Notes: a model not told the origin generated them from the letters alone. Counted from the stretch's first letter, positions 1 to 9,406 are shown. The stretch: DNA of 64,000 bases from Robiginitomaculum sp. (GCA_021776515.1 JAJFFS010000016.1:248001-312000); one strand, 5' to 3'. Made by a program: numbers and translations.

Positions 1-165
1 CATATGCTCCCCTCTAGCCCGGATGATGCTTTTGCCGCCTGGGGCTTTGGTGATATGCAGATGCACATGGTACCATCCGAGGATCTGGTGATTGTAAAAT
101 TTGGCGGTTCCGGTGACCAGAACCCGTTTTTCTCTGCATTATTCAACGGCGCATTTGACGAATAG
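1..165 (+). CDS. Serine hydrolase of the beta-lactamase family, C-terminal end (partial)
   Basis: The reading frame is open from the first base of the window and stops with TAG at 163-165, so only the last 54 residues are present. The visible tail has the pattern typical of the C-terminal strands of class C beta-lactamase-related hydrolases: a small-residue/aromatic stretch (AAWGFGDMQM) followed by a VPSEDLVIVKFGG strand. In this family the catalytic SxxK and YxN motifs lie upstream and therefore outside the window. Such proteins are usually esterases or peptidases rather than true beta-lactamases. The family call rests on a short tail and is moderate. Confidence 0.55.
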   Translation, partial: HMLPSSPDDAFAAWGFGDMQMHMVPSEDLVIVKFGGSGDQNPFFSALFNGAFDE

Positions 166-203
166 GTGTTTATCAAACATCCTTGGAGGAAATGGAGGTT
201 TTT

Positions 204-644
204 ATGAAACGCTTTACCCTCTCGCTTGCTGCACTTGCCCTCACTGCCTGCTCGGCTTCACTTGAAGCCGGTGTTCCGGATGCCAAGCCTCATGCGAATG
301 CGGGACCGGCGGTTTATATTGTTAATCTGCATGATGGCGATGTGGTGCAATCGCCTGTTCGGGTGGTGTTTGGGCTTTATGGTTATGGTGTTGCGCCTGC
401 AGGCGTGGACAAACCAAAAACCGGTCACCACCATTTACTGATCGATACGGCGCTCAGTGAGGAAGAGCAGCAATTTGCTATTCCCGCCGACGAGCAGCAC
501 CGCCATTTTGGCGGCGGGCAAACCGAAGCTGCGATCGAGCTAGCCCCTGGCAAACACACCCTGCAATTGATGTTAGGTGATTATACCCATGTGCCGCACT
601 TAGCTGTGCAGCCATCAGCGCCGATTACTATTACAGTTCAATAA
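204..644 (+). CDS. DUF4399-type lipoprotein
   Basis: A 146-residue secreted protein. The ATG at 204 is chosen because a GGAGG lies about six bases upstream and because translation from there gives a lipoprotein signal, MKRFTLSLAALALTAC, with lipobox LTAC. An in-frame TTG at 183 would add seven charged residues in front of the signal. The mature part carries the hallmarks of DUF4399: an NLHDGDVVQSPV strand, a GHHHLLID motif and a GGGQTEAAIELAPGKH segment that ends in LMLGDYTHVPH. The biochemical role of this domain is unknown; its clustered histidines suggest metal binding (inference). It overlaps the next gene by one base (TAATG), so the two are probably translated together. Confidence 0.8.
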   Translation: MKRFTLSLAALALTACSASLEAGVPDAKPHANAGPAVYIVNLHDGDVVQSPVRVVFGLYGYGVAPAGVDKPKTGHHHLLIDTALSEEEQQFAIPADEQHRHFGGGQTEAAIELAPGKHTLQLMLGDYTHVPHLAVQPSAPITITVQ

Positions 645-1783
645 TGATTGTTCGTTATCTCATTTTTCCCCTGATCTTGTTTGCCAGTTCTCATGCGGCA
701 TGGGCGGAGCCGCATCTTATCGGCCAGGAGCACAGCGCCCAGGCAGGTTTTGACATCATTGAAATCACTACGGGTCTTAATACGCCGTGGGGGCTGGCAT
801 TTTTGCCAAATGGTGATGCGCTCGTCACTCAGCGTTCTGGTGGGCTTGTACGGGTTAATCTGCAAAGCGGCGAGAAGGCGGAGATACCCGGCGCGCCTGT
901 GCCGCTGGTTTTGCATCAGGGTGGGCTTCTGGATATTGCTCTATCGCCAGCGTTCAATACGGATCACCTCATCTATTTTTCCTATGCTGCGGGTAGTCGT
1001 AAATCAAACCATACTGCGATCGCGCGCGGGCGTTTCGATGGTGAGGAAATCGTAGAGTTGGAAGTTGTTTTTCGGGCCAACACCACCAAGAAACGCGGCG
1101 GCTCTCATTTTGGCTCACGCCTTGTTTTTGGCCGCGACGGTATGCTCTATGCCAGTATTGGTGAAGGGTTCAGTTATATGAAAGAGGCACAGAACCTTGC
1201 CAGTCATTTTGGTTCAATCATTCGTATTCATCCCGATGGTCGTGTGCCAGACGATAACCCGTTTGTGGGTCGTGATGATGCGGCACCAGAAATATATTCT
1301 TACGGTCATCGCAACCCACAAGGCATGACCCTGCATCCGCAAACAGGCATTTTATGGGAACACGAACACGGCCCCATGGGGGGTGATGAGATCAACATTA
1401 TCAATGCTGGTGAAAACTATGGCTGGCCCAAGGCCACCTTTGGCATTGACTATACCGGCGGGGTTATTTCCGATTACACAGAACGTCCCGGTATGACCTC
1501 ACCATTGCTGCACTGGACACCGTCCATCGCGCCTTCAGGTATGGCGTTTTATACGGGCGATCAATTTCCCCAATGGCAGGGCGATATTTTTGCCGGCGCC
1601 CTTGCCGGGCAACATTTACGCCGGGTGAAGTTTCGCGGCACCAAAGTCATTGCACAGGAAAAATTGCTGGAAGGTTTGGAAGCGCGCATTCGTGATGTAC
1701 GCAATGGCCCGGACGGGGCGCTTTATATTCTGACTAATGGTGACGGTGGAAAATTATTAAAACTGCAACCGATCAGAAAATAG
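644..1783 (+). CDS. PQQ-dependent sugar dehydrogenase (Asd/YliI-like)
   Basis: A 379-residue periplasmic protein beginning with a cleavable signal peptide (MIVRYLIFPLILFASSHAAWA). The family is a six-bladed beta-propeller that oxidises aldose sugars using PQQ and passes electrons to quinone. Recognisable elements are TGLNTPWGLAFLPNGDALVTQR near residues 40-65, GGSHFGSRLVFGRDGMLY in the middle, the SYGHRNPQGM segment, the EHGPMGGDEIN motif and the C-terminal RIRDVRNGPDGALYILT. These match the soluble aldose dehydrogenase family. The start codon overlaps the DUF4399 lipoprotein stop, indicating an operon. The gene is convergent with prs, with only three bases between the stops. No PQQ biosynthesis genes are visible in the window. 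Confidence 0.88.
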   Translation: MIVRYLIFPLILFASSHAAWAEPHLIGQEHSAQAGFDIIEITTGLNTPWGLAFLPNGDALVTQRSGGLVRVNLQSGEKAEIPGAPVPLVLHQGGLLDIALSPAFNTDHLIYFSYAAGSRKSNHTAIARGRFDGEEIVELEVVFRANTTKKRGGSHFGSRLVFGRDGMLYASIGEGFSYMKEAQNLASHFGSIIRIHPDGRVPDDNPFVGRDDAAPEIYSYGHRNPQGMTLHPQTGILWEHEHGPMGGDEINIINAGENYGWPKATFGIDYTGGVISDYTERPGMTSPLLHWTPSIAPSGMAFYTGDQFPQWQGDIFAGALAGQHLRRVKFRGTKVIAQEKLLEGLEARIRDVRNGPDGALYILTNGDGGKLLKLQPIRK

Positions 1784-1786
1784 AAA

Positions 1787-2719
1787 CTAGTCAAAAAGCA
1801 AGGAAACAGATTCTTCGTTATCGATGCGCCTGATGGCTTTGCCTAAAAGCGGTGCAATGGAAATCTCGCGGATTTTTTTGGCATTTTTAACCGCTGCGGG
1901 TTGTTCGATTGAATCAGTAATGACCAGTTCTTTCATTTCCGACTTTTCAATACGCTCAGCCGCCTTGCCCGATAGCACCCCGTGGCTGCAATAGGCGGCA
2001 ACTTCGGTTGCGCCTTGTTCCAAAAGGGCATGGGCTGCGTTGACCAGCGTACCGCCGCTATCAACGATATCGTCCACCAGAATACATTTGCGGCCCTTAA
2101 CATTGCCAATAATGTTCATTACTTCGGATTTACCGGGTTCCGGTCTACGTTTGTCGACAATGGCAATGTCCGCACCCAGGCGTTTGGCAATGCCGCGCGC
2201 CCGTACCACGCCGCCTACATCCGGGGATACCAGCATCAAATCGTCGGTACCGTAATTTTCGCGGATATCTTCACGAAAGACCGGGCCAGCAAAAAGGTTA
2301 TCAACGGGAATATCGAAAAAGCCCTGAATTTGCCCGGCGTGTAAATCCATAGTCAGCACCCGATCTGCCCCTGCTGTGGTAATCAAATTAGCCACCAGTT
2401 TGGCAGAGATGGGTGTGCGCCCTTCTGATTTACGGTCCTGCCGTGCATAACCAAAATAGGGAATGACTGCCGTTATGCGCCGCACACTGGCGCGTTTCAG
2501 GGCGTCCATACAGATTAGCAATTCCATCAAATGGTCATTGGCGGGATAAGAGGTGGATTGAATTATGAAAACATCCTGCCCGCGCACATTTTCATCAATC
2601 GTTACATAAATTTCATTATCGGCGAAGCGGCGGACATTAGTTTTTGTCAGGGGAAGATCAAGAGCACTGGCGATATTCCTGGCCAGAGAACGGTTAGCAT
2701 TTGCTGTTAAAAGCTTCAT
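1787..2719 (-). CDS. prs: Ribose-phosphate pyrophosphokinase
   Basis: PRPP synthetase, 310 residues, which transfers pyrophosphate from ATP to ribose 5-phosphate and supplies PRPP to nucleotide, histidine, tryptophan and NAD synthesis. The sequence shows the conserved YARQDRK loop (91-97), the [18 protein letters not shown] region (125-142) and the PRPP-binding loop [10 protein letters not shown] near residues 215-224. Length matches bacterial class I enzymes. It is the last gene of the same-strand run lgt-midA-pgeF-prs, 54 bases after pgeF, and is probably transcribed at least partly with them. Confidence 0.97.
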   Translation of the reverse strand: MKLLTANANRSLARNIASALDLPLTKTNVRRFADNEIYVTIDENVRGQDVFIIQSTSYPANDHLMELLICMDALKRASVRRITAVIPYFGYARQDRKSEGRTPISAKLVANLITTAGADRVLTMDLHAGQIQGFFDIPVDNLFAGPVFREDIRENYGTDDLMLVSPDVGGVVRARGIAKRLGADIAIVDKRRPEPGKSEVMNIIGNVKGRKCILVDDIVDSGGTLVNAAHALLEQGATEVAAYCSHGVLSGKAAERIEKSEMKELVITDSIEQPAAVKNAKKIREISIAPLLGKAIRRIDNEESVSLLFD

Positions 2720-2773
2720 GGAAAACTCCCTCAGTGGCTTATCCGCGCCATGTGCCGCAGTGCCCCTTATGCG

Positions 2774-3496
2774 TCAATGCCTGTTCTCAGCCCCCTGCTG
2801 TAAAAGGATGACACTAATGTTGCGTCCATAGTCCGATTCGCCCCGCAATGTGGCCCGCCGATAGCTAAAAAAATCATTCTCATCAGCGCAGGTATCCTGA
2901 GGCAGTGTTTCAACGGTATTTACACCGGCATGACGAAGCCGGAACTGGCAAAAAGCCTTGAGATCAAAATGCCAGCGATCCGCTTTGCCCCGCATAAAGA
3001 AATGCTCATGGGTCGCGTCAGCTTGGGTGAAGGTTTGCAAGAACTCTGGCCCCACCTCATAGCTGGTTTGGGCAATGCAGGGGCCAATGGCGGCGTGAAT
3101 GTTGTCGGTTTCTGCGCCCATGTCCTGCATGGTTGTTATGGTGGCTCCGATGATGCCGTCTAGTGCACCGCGCCAGCCTGCATGGGCGGCACCGACCACA
3201 CCGGCCTTTGGGTCGGCAAAAAGGATAGGTGCGCAATCGGCGGTACGAATACTCAAAGCCATTCCGGGGGTGGCGCTGACCATGGCATCGGCTTTGGGAG
3301 CATCGCTAGGCCACCGTCTTGTAACAATTACCGCCTTGGCAGAATGCACCTGGTGAATACCCACAAGGTACGCTGGTTTTACGCCCATAGCACGGGCATG
3401 AACCCCGGTGGAGGGATCATCGCCGCGCCCGAAAAACAGGTGGCGAATACCTGCATGTTTCAGGGTCTTGGCTTCAAAAACAGGAAGCTTGTTCAT
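2774..3496 (-). CDS. pgeF: Peptidoglycan editing factor / laccase-domain purine nucleosidase (YfiH family)
   Basis: A 240-residue Cu-oxidase_4 (YfiH) protein. Family members remove L-Ser that has been misincorporated into UDP-MurNAc peptide; some act on purine nucleosides or phenols. The metal-binding residues are visible: HQVHS (48-52), RTADCAP (84-90) and GAAHAGWRG (102-110), followed by the IGPCI signature (137-141). The last four bases of midA overlap its ATG, and the gene sits in the common alphaproteobacterial order lgt-midA-pgeF. Catalytic activity is inferred from the family. Confidence 0.93.
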   Translation of the reverse strand: MNKLPVFEAKTLKHAGIRHLFFGRGDDPSTGVHARAMGVKPAYLVGIHQVHSAKAVIVTRRWPSDAPKADAMVSATPGMALSIRTADCAPILFADPKAGVVGAAHAGWRGALDGIIGATITTMQDMGAETDNIHAAIGPCIAQTSYEVGPEFLQTFTQADATHEHFFMRGKADRWHFDLKAFCQFRLRHAGVNTVETLPQDTCADENDFFSYRRATLRGESDYGRNISVILLQQGAENRH

Positions 3497-4605
3497 GCGT
3501 CAAAACCCTCCGGTGCCGGTATGCCATCTGAAAAAATAGCGATTACCTTGAAAAGATCGCCCATTTGCTCATCATCGCTCAGGCGGTGAACTTGCCGGGC
3601 GAGTTTGCGTTTCTGTTCAGGGTTTTTGCGGGCCAGATCGGCGGCACGGTATTCAAGACCAAGGTGTTTTAGCCAGTTTCCTTGCGTTGTTGGTCCGGCG
3701 GTTTGTAAGCCAGCTTTTTCGGCGGCTTGCTTTATATCTTCAAAATCAACGCGGGTGGTCAGGTCTGCTGTACCGGGCGCCGCCAGCGGGTCAACTTTCT
3801 TGTGCGCAGTAATGGCTTGCAAGGTGTCGCCAAACTCGCTGTGCGCCGGGCCGTAATCTATGAACAGGGCCATGCCGGGCACGTCCCTAAACCGCGCCGC
3901 CAGCTCGTCAATCAGGGGGGCAATACCCGGGCGCACCTCGACCAGTGCGCCGTCTTTTGCCACTCGCAATGCGGGCGGGATCACCTTCACATCAACACGT
4001 GATGCCGGTGTCGCACTTAGCACAAAGCTGAAATTGTCTGCCTCATCCACGTCGACCAGACGTTCATGCCATGCGCTGCTTTGGCTCACAAACTGGCGCA
4101 CGGGCAGGCAATCAAGATATTCATTGCCGATGATCAGGCTTGGCCCCGCTGGAACATCATGCAGGGCGTTTTTCCAGTTTACCGGGCAGGGGGCAGACCC
4201 AAGCATACTTGCTTGCACATTTATCAGTGCCGGGCTGGCCTCGATCAAATTAACCTGCAACGCCTTGGCAAAGCCTGGCACCGCACGGGCAGCCCGTAAA
4301 ACATCTTTCATCATGGTGCCCCGCCCTGGGCCAAATTCGACAAGCTGCACCGGGGTAGGGGTGTCCATCTCGTGCCAAATTTGCGCCAGCCACAGGCCAA
4401 CAAGCTCACCAAACATCTGGCTGATTTCTGGTGCAGTAATGAAATCCTCACCAGCGCCAATAGGGTCTTTAGTAGCGTAAAATCCCTCACGCGGGTCAAA
4501 CAACGCTTCGCTTAGAAATACACCTGTACTTACGGGTCCACTCGAACGGATACGTTCCGCAAGTCGTTTGGAAAGGCTAGCACTGGCTTGTGCTGCCATG
4601 TTCAT
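3493..4605 (-). CDS. MidA/NDUFAF7-family SAM-dependent methyltransferase
   Basis: A 370-residue class I methyltransferase of the DUF185 family. The mitochondrial homologue NDUFAF7 methylates an arginine of a complex I subunit; bacterial members are less studied. The sequence shows the family signature GEDFITAPEISQMFGELVG (52-70) and the SAM-binding motif VEFGPGRGTMM (89-99), followed by IGNEYLDCLPVRQFV. It overlaps lgt upstream and pgeF downstream by four bases each, which implies tight translational coupling. A role in methylating an inner-membrane protein is inference from the homologue. Confidence 0.9.
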   Translation of the reverse strand: MNMAAQASASLSKRLAERIRSSGPVSTGVFLSEALFDPREGFYATKDPIGAGEDFITAPEISQMFGELVGLWLAQIWHEMDTPTPVQLVEFGPGRGTMMKDVLRAARAVPGFAKALQVNLIEASPALINVQASMLGSAPCPVNWKNALHDVPAGPSLIIGNEYLDCLPVRQFVSQSSAWHERLVDVDEADNFSFVLSATPASRVDVKVIPPALRVAKDGALVEVRPGIAPLIDELAARFRDVPGMALFIDYGPAHSEFGDTLQAITAHKKVDPLAAPGTADLTTRVDFEDIKQAAEKAGLQTAGPTTQGNWLKHLGLEYRAADLARKNPEQKRKLARQVHRLSDDEQMGDLFKVIAIFSDGIPAPEGFDA

Positions 4606-5447
4606 TTGCTAACCGGAGGTTTTTTCATGGCAAGATAAATAAGAACTAGCCCACCAAGCCAGAGCGGTATGGAATAGGTCATGCCCCGTGTCAGGCCGAA
4701 CAATAATCCAGCATCCGGTTCACGCACAAACTCAACCGCCGTGCGAAACACCCCATACCCCAGCGCAAACAATCCGGTGGTCAATCCTGGCCGGGTCAGT
4801 GTACGGAACTGCGTGATGGCAATACGCAAAATGATAAACAGAACCAGCCCCTCAAGGGCCGCCTCATATAGTTGACTGGGGTGGCGCAAGGGGTGCGCCG
4901 GGTCAGCATCGCAGGGAAAGCGCATGGCCCAACTGCCATCCCACGCCCGACCATACAGCTCGCCATTGATGAAATTGGCCAAGCGGCCAAAGAAAAGCCC
5001 TATAGGTGCTACGGCAGCAACCGCGTCCGCCAGACTCCAGACAGCAATTTTACGCGATAACGCGATATAGAGCACAGCGACCAACACACCAAAAGCACCG
5101 CCATGAAAGGACATGCCACCTTGCCAGACCTGCAGAATTGATAGCGGTTCGCTCCAAAGCCATTCGGTACGATAAAGCAGGACAAAGCCAAGTCGCCCGC
5201 CCAATATAACGCCCAGTGTACACCAGAACAGCAAATCTTCGGTAATCGTGGGCGGTGCAGGGGGTGTGCCTTTTTGCCCACGAGGTGCCCACAATGCAGT
5301 GTTTTTCAGGATGTGATGAAAAACCCAGGCACCCAGTGTTAGCCCGACAATATAAGCCAGCGCATACCAGCGCAGGGAAATGGGGCCGAATAAATGTATA
5401 ATAACAGGATCAAACCCGGGAATTGGTGAGCAATTAAAGTCTGACAT
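4602..5447 (-). CDS. lgt: Prolipoprotein diacylglyceryl transferase
   Basis: Lgt moves the diacylglyceryl group from phosphatidylglycerol to the lipobox cysteine of prolipoproteins, the first step of lipoprotein maturation in the inner membrane. The 281-residue polytopic protein carries the HGGAFG motif (115-120) and the Lgt signature GRLANFINGELYGR (154-167) with its essential arginine. The start at 5447 (MSDFNCSPIPGFDP) is chosen over an upstream in-frame start at 5510 because the family begins right before the FDPV segment and because the upstream extension is hydrophilic. It opens the lgt-midA-pgeF run and is divergent from ubiK. Several lipoprotein substrates are encoded in this window. 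Confidence 0.96.
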   Translation of the reverse strand: MSDFNCSPIPGFDPVIIHLFGPISLRWYALAYIVGLTLGAWVFHHILKNTALWAPRGQKGTPPAPPTITEDLLFWCTLGVILGGRLGFVLLYRTEWLWSEPLSILQVWQGGMSFHGGAFGVLVAVLYIALSRKIAVWSLADAVAAVAPIGLFFGRLANFINGELYGRAWDGSWAMRFPCDADPAHPLRHPSQLYEAALEGLVLFIILRIAITQFRTLTRPGLTTGLFALGYGVFRTAVEFVREPDAGLLFGLTRGMTYSIPLWLGGLVLIYLAMKKPPVSK

Positions 5448-5554
5448 ATCATGCCCTTTTGCATTTGCGCCGCGCTTAATAGCATTGCCTTGGGCGCTTG
5501 CGCAGCCCATATAGCGATATACCGCGCACTATGCGCTCTGCTCAAGAGGCGAAC

Positions 5555-5842
5555 ATGCAAACTCGCAGCCCTTTTTTTGACGACCTGGCGGATATAATGA
5601 CCAGTGCAGCCGGTGCCGCCGCCGGTGCCGGTGAGGAAGTTAAATCCGTTATCCGCGCACAGGCCGACCGTTTTATTGCTGATATGGATCTGGTTAGTCG
5701 GGAAGAGTTTGAAGTGCAAAAGGCGCTTACACAAAAACTTCTTGAAGATAATGAAGTGCTGCGGGCAGAGATTGCCGCGATCAAAAGCGCGGGTAAAAAA
5801 CCTGTTTCAAGAAAACCTCGCAAACCTAAGGCACCATCCTGA
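5555..5842 (+). CDS. ubiK: UbiK/BMFP-domain accessory factor
   Basis: A 95-residue protein of the BMFP (YqiC) family. The E. coli homologue UbiK assists ubiquinone biosynthesis in the Ubi complex under aerobic conditions. The SPFFDDLADIMTSAAGAAAG segment is the family N-terminal amphipathic part. A C-terminal coiled coil follows (LVSREEFEVQKALTQKLLEDNEVLRAEIAA), and the tail is lysine/proline-rich. The ATG at 5555 is preferred over an in-frame start at 5498 because the family starts directly at this helix. The gene is divergent from lgt. ubiE and ubiB lie elsewhere in the window. Confidence 0.85.
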   Translation: MQTRSPFFDDLADIMTSAAGAAAGAGEEVKSVIRAQADRFIADMDLVSREEFEVQKALTQKLLEDNEVLRAEIAAIKSAGKKPVSRKPRKPKAPS

Positions 5843-5992
5843 ACGTCATAATCATTGTACTGCACAGATATTGCGGTTCGGCGTATAAATAAATCAAGGC
5901 CATTGCCCCGGACCCCGACGCACCGTTACCGTTAAGCCAAGAATGTTGGGGGACGATTCGATACCCCTTTTCTGTATTTGAGGAAACCCATT

Positions 5993-6493
5993 GTGGACGC
6001 CACGCTTGAGAATATTGCTATCGCCAGTGATCCTCTGGATCTGGTTGAATACATTCTGACAGCAGAAGAAGTTGGCTTTGAGCGCATTGGTGAACAGGAG
6101 ATCCATTTCTCTGTTCCCGGCCAATGGTGTGATTACCCTTTATGGTTTGCCTGGCGTCCGGAAAATGAAGTGTTGCATCTGTGCCTGGGTATTGATTCCA
6201 AAGTGAAGCCCCGCCGCCGTCTTGATGTGTGCGACCTGCTGGTACGGGTGAATGAACGACTGGCAAGTGGACATTTTGATCTGTGGAGTGAAGATGGCAC
6301 CATTATCTACCGCCATGCCTTGCCTTTACCAGACGCCATATTGCCAACGCCTTCGCAATTGGCGGCCATGACCAATGCGGCCAGCGCCGCCGCAGAACGC
6401 CTCATCCCGGCATTGAATTTTGTGTTGTGGGCTGGCAAGAGCCCGGCAGAGGCTGTGGAAGCGGCTATGTTTGAAACCGCAGGGGAAGCCTGA
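5993..6493 (+). CDS. YbjN-domain protein
   Basis: A 166-residue soluble protein with a YbjN (type III secretion chaperone-like) fold: DPLDLVEYILTAEEVGFERIG, then FSVPGQWCDYPLWFAWRPENEVLHL and RRRLDVCDLLVRVNERLASGHFDLW. The function of alphaproteobacterial members is unknown; some YbjN proteins affect stress responses. The GTG at 5993 is preferred because GAGGAA lies eight bases upstream; an in-frame TTG at 5978 contains that ribosome site. Its TGA overlaps the proC ATG by one base, an arrangement conserved in many alphaproteobacteria. Confidence 0.8.
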   Translation: MDATLENIAIASDPLDLVEYILTAEEVGFERIGEQEIHFSVPGQWCDYPLWFAWRPENEVLHLCLGIDSKVKPRRRLDVCDLLVRVNERLASGHFDLWSEDGTIIYRHALPLPDAILPTPSQLAAMTNAASAAAERLIPALNFVLWAGKSPAEAVEAAMFETAGEA

Positions 6494-7323
6494 TGATCCG
6501 TAAGCCACGCCTGGCACTGATCGGCGCAGGCAATATGGGGCTGGCGCTTGCGTCTGGCTGGGCCGAGCATGGCCTGATTGACCAGCAAGGCTGGCTTGTC
6601 ATTGTTGACCCGGCGCCATCAGAAGCGGCGCAAGACTTTGCCGTACAGAATAAAATCACCATTGTGTCAGAGCTGGATAAAGATCAGGCCAGCCTTCTTG
6701 AAACTGTGGTGTTGGCTGTGAAGCCCCAAATCATGGCTGGTGTGGCCGAAGAGCTTACCCAAATTATACCGCAAACCACACTGATTATTTCTGTGGCTGC
6801 CGGGCTAACCTTAAACAGGCTGCGGAATTATTACGGGGACCGGCCACTTGTGCGCGCCATGCCCAACACACCAGCGGCCATAGGGCGCGGAGCCACTGCA
6901 TTTGTTGCGCCGTCCAGCGTGGATGAAGAGGCTTGCACGCGTGCGAACACGCTGCTTGGTGCCACGGGTATGGTCGAGCGGGTTTTTGAAGAAAGAGCCA
7001 TAGATACGGTAACGGCGGTTTCCGGCTCTGGCCCTGCTTACGTATTTTTATTGGCCGAAGCCATGGCGGCGGCAGGCGTTGCCGAAGGGCTGGACCCGGA
7101 ATTGGCCCGGAAACTGGCGTGCGAAACTGTTGCCGGTGCGGGCGAATTGTTACGTCAACGGGGCTGCGATCCGGCACAATTGCGTGCTGAGGTTACATCA
7201 CCGGGCGGAACTACGGCGGCAGCGATGGATGTACTTATGGGTTCTGGCGGTTTTGCCGAGATGATGCGTCGTGCTGTAAATAGTGCGGCAAGGCGTTCAA
7301 ACCAGTTGGGCGCTCAATCCTGA
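6493..7323 (+). CDS. proC: Pyrroline-5-carboxylate reductase
   Basis: ProC reduces 1-pyrroline-5-carboxylate to proline with NAD(P)H, the last step of proline synthesis. The 276-residue protein has the N-terminal dinucleotide-binding motif LIGAGNMGLALASGW (9-23), the VRAMPNTPAAIGRGATAF region, VSGSGPAYVFLLAEAM and the C-terminal signature VTSPGGTTAAAMDVL. Length and motifs are normal. It is translationally coupled to the YbjN gene. Its 3' end overlaps the convergent histidine kinase gene by ten bases. Confidence 0.96.
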   Translation: MIRKPRLALIGAGNMGLALASGWAEHGLIDQQGWLVIVDPAPSEAAQDFAVQNKITIVSELDKDQASLLETVVLAVKPQIMAGVAEELTQIIPQTTLIISVAAGLTLNRLRNYYGDRPLVRAMPNTPAAIGRGATAFVAPSSVDEEACTRANTLLGATGMVERVFEERAIDTVTAVSGSGPAYVFLLAEAMAAAGVAEGLDPELARKLACETVAGAGELLRQRGCDPAQLRAEVTSPGGTTAAAMDVLMGSGGFAEMMRRAVNSAARRSNQLGAQS

Positions 7324-8687
7324 TGTTCGCCAGGCAGGCTTAGTACAACACGCAATCCCCCCATTTCTGAACGTCCAAGAATAATATCGCCGCCGTGGGC
7401 GCGTGCCGTATCTCTGGAAATGGAAAGCCCTAGTCCGACGCCTTCCTCATTAAGGTTACGCGCCGGGTCAAGACGATTAAAGGGCTGAAATGCATCCTCT
7501 ATAAGGTGGTCTTCAATGCCGGGGCCATCGTCTTCAATCACTATTTTAATATTAGCCATATTTCGGTGTGTTGAAATGCGGACTGCTTCACCGTAATGCA
7601 CCGCATTTTCAATGAGATTGTTAAGACACCTTCCCAGCGCACTTTGACGCCCCGTGATGCCAAGCCCGTCCTCGATCTGCATCTCAATTTGTGCCCCACT
7701 GCGCCGGGCGTTATGTGCACAATCAGTAATAAGGATACCTAGATCAATGAAGGTGCTTTCTTCTTCTGACTCATCGCGGGCAAAGGTTAGGTAACCATCC
7801 AGCATATTTTCCATTTCTTGCAAATCCTGCAGCGCATCCTCTATGCCAGCACTCTTGTCCAGCAGAGTAAGTTGCAACTTCAGCCGTGTTAACGGCGTGC
7901 GCAGATCATGACTGACCCCGGCCAGCATGGCAGTGCGTTGTTCAACAAAGCGCACAATGCGGTTACGCATTTCAAGAAAGGCCGAAGCGGCTTGCCGTAC
8001 CTCGCGGGCCCCAGAAGGTGAAAAACCGGGGTCATCCTGCCCCTTGCCAAACCGTTCAGCAGCATTGGCCAGGCGCTGAATGGGCCGCACCTGATTGCGG
8101 ATAAAAATCACGGCAATTCCGGTTTGTATAAATGTTGCCGCGATAAGCCAGAATACAAAGATATGCCCCGTGGTGGAGAAGACCTTGTCTCGCGGCGCAA
8201 TGAAGCGCAAAATTCCAGCGCTGGTTTGTACCTGAATTTCCACATAAGACGGATAGCGAGTTGTATCGAACCAGAAGGGTGTCTCAAGTCTACCGTTCAG
8301 CGCCGCACGCAAAGTACGGTCCAGAACAGAAAAAATGGATGAGCGTAGATTGTTCGGTAAAACCCCGTCAGGCTGTAACACGACGGACAGGTTCATTTTA
8401 TCCAAAGCCATTTGCGACAATGCATCCAGATTTTCAGGGCTTGGGTTTTGTTCAAACTGCATGGTTATAACGGCCACGTCTCCGGCAACGCTTTCGGAAA
8501 GACGGGTAGTTACGGTTTCCCATTGGGAGTCAAAAAACATCCACAGAACGGCAATCTGCATCAGGGCCACGGGTAAGGCAACAATAAGAAGCGAGCGTCC
8601 AAACAAACCTTTTGGCGTATAATCGCGCAAACGGCGACGTCGGAATAATCGGTGTCTCAATGCCGTATAGTGCTCCTTGATGCTCAT
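7314..8687 (-). CDS. EnvZ-like sensor histidine kinase
   Basis: A 457-residue inner-membrane kinase. Two transmembrane helices (about 29-52 and 175-196) enclose a periplasmic sensor of about 120 residues. A HAMP segment (about 197-250) follows, then the dimerisation domain with phospho-acceptor H260 in the SHDLRTPLTRLK H-box, and an ATPase domain with N-box LNNLIENAVHY (355-365), G1 DDGPG (386-390) and G2 GVGLGLS (416-422). All catalytic boxes are intact. Its start overlaps the end of the response regulator gene by four bases, so it forms a two-component pair with it. The stimulus is unknown; EnvZ-type architecture suggests envelope or osmotic sensing. Confidence 0.93.
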   Translation of the reverse strand: MSIKEHYTALRHRLFRRRRLRDYTPKGLFGRSLLIVALPVALMQIAVLWMFFDSQWETVTTRLSESVAGDVAVITMQFEQNPSPENLDALSQMALDKMNLSVVLQPDGVLPNNLRSSIFSVLDRTLRAALNGRLETPFWFDTTRYPSYVEIQVQTSAGILRFIAPRDKVFSTTGHIFVFWLIAATFIQTGIAVIFIRNQVRPIQRLANAAERFGKGQDDPGFSPSGAREVRQAASAFLEMRNRIVRFVEQRTAMLAGVSHDLRTPLTRLKLQLTLLDKSAGIEDALQDLQEMENMLDGYLTFARDESEEESTFIDLGILITDCAHNARRSGAQIEMQIEDGLGITGRQSALGRCLNNLIENAVHYGEAVRISTHRNMANIKIVIEDDGPGIEDHLIEDAFQPFNRLDPARNLNEEGVGLGLSISRDTARAHGGDIILGRSEMGGLRVVLSLPGEHQD

Positions 8688-9406
8688 GGAGCACTTTGTT
8701 CAGGCGCATGGCGGGCCAATAGGCGATAACCTTCGCCCCTTACCGTTTGCAAAAATTGCGGGTGACGCTGGTTTTCTTCTATTTTTCGTCTCAAGCGGGC
8801 CATCTGAACATCGACCGAGCGTTCAGCGACAGAGGTGTCACGTGATAATGCGGTGCGGCTGAAAGCCTCCCCCGGGCGTTTGGCCAGTGCGGCCAGAAGT
8901 CGTGCCTCGCTATCGGTCAGTGAAATCCGTCCCTCCGGGCCGGTAAGTTCGCCCGTTGCCGGGGTAAACTGCCAGGGGCCAAAATCAAGCCTGGACCCGT
9001 CATGGGTGTGGATGCGTTGGCGCCGTAATATGGCGGCAATACGCAACAATAGCTCTTCAGGCTCAAATGGTTTGGACAAATAATCATCAGCCCCGGCGCG
9101 CAAACCTTCAATGCGTTCATCAGGTTCGCCCCGCGCCGTAAGTAGTAAAACCGGAATGGTGCTGGTTTCATGGATAAATTTTGTCAGGCTAATACCATCT
9201 TCACCGGGCATCATGATGTCGAGAACCACCAGATCAAACGTTAGTGTTTTCAGTAAACGTCGCACCTTGGCCGCATTTGATGCTGTGGAGACCCGAAAGT
9301 TGTGCTGCGACAGATACGTTTTTAATAGCGAGCGGATGCGATCATCGTCATCCACCACCAATAAATGTACTTTTTCCTGTTCTGCCGTACTCACAAGGTT
9401 CTCCAC
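8684..9406 (-). CDS. OmpR/PhoB-family response regulator
   Basis: A 240-residue DNA-binding regulator. The receiver domain (about 12-130) has the acidic pocket VVDDDD (17-22), phospho-acceptor D63 in LVVLDIMMP, and K112 in DYLSKPF. A winged-helix output domain follows (about 140-235), with the typical TDSEARLLAALAKRPGEAFSR and VDVQMARLRRKIE segments. It is the first gene of the pair with the EnvZ-like kinase. The pair next to ilvE is a recurring alphaproteobacterial arrangement, but I cannot assign it to a named system such as CenKR or PetR without alignment. Confidence 0.93.
   Translation of the reverse strand: MENLVSTAEQEKVHLLVVDDDDRIRSLLKTYLSQHNFRVSTASNAAKVRRLLKTLTFDLVVLDIMMPGEDGISLTKFIHETSTIPVLLLTARGEPDERIEGLRAGADDYLSKPFEPEELLLRIAAILRRQRIHTHDGSRLDFGPWQFTPATGELTGPEGRISLTDSEARLLAALAKRPGEAFSRTALSRDTSVAERSVDVQMARLRRKIEENQRHPQFLQTVRGEGYRLLARHAPEQSAP

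Noticed and set aside
1982-2344. A 120-codon plus-strand frame opposite prs
   Set aside because: Shadow of the prs coding sequence; no recognisable protein features.
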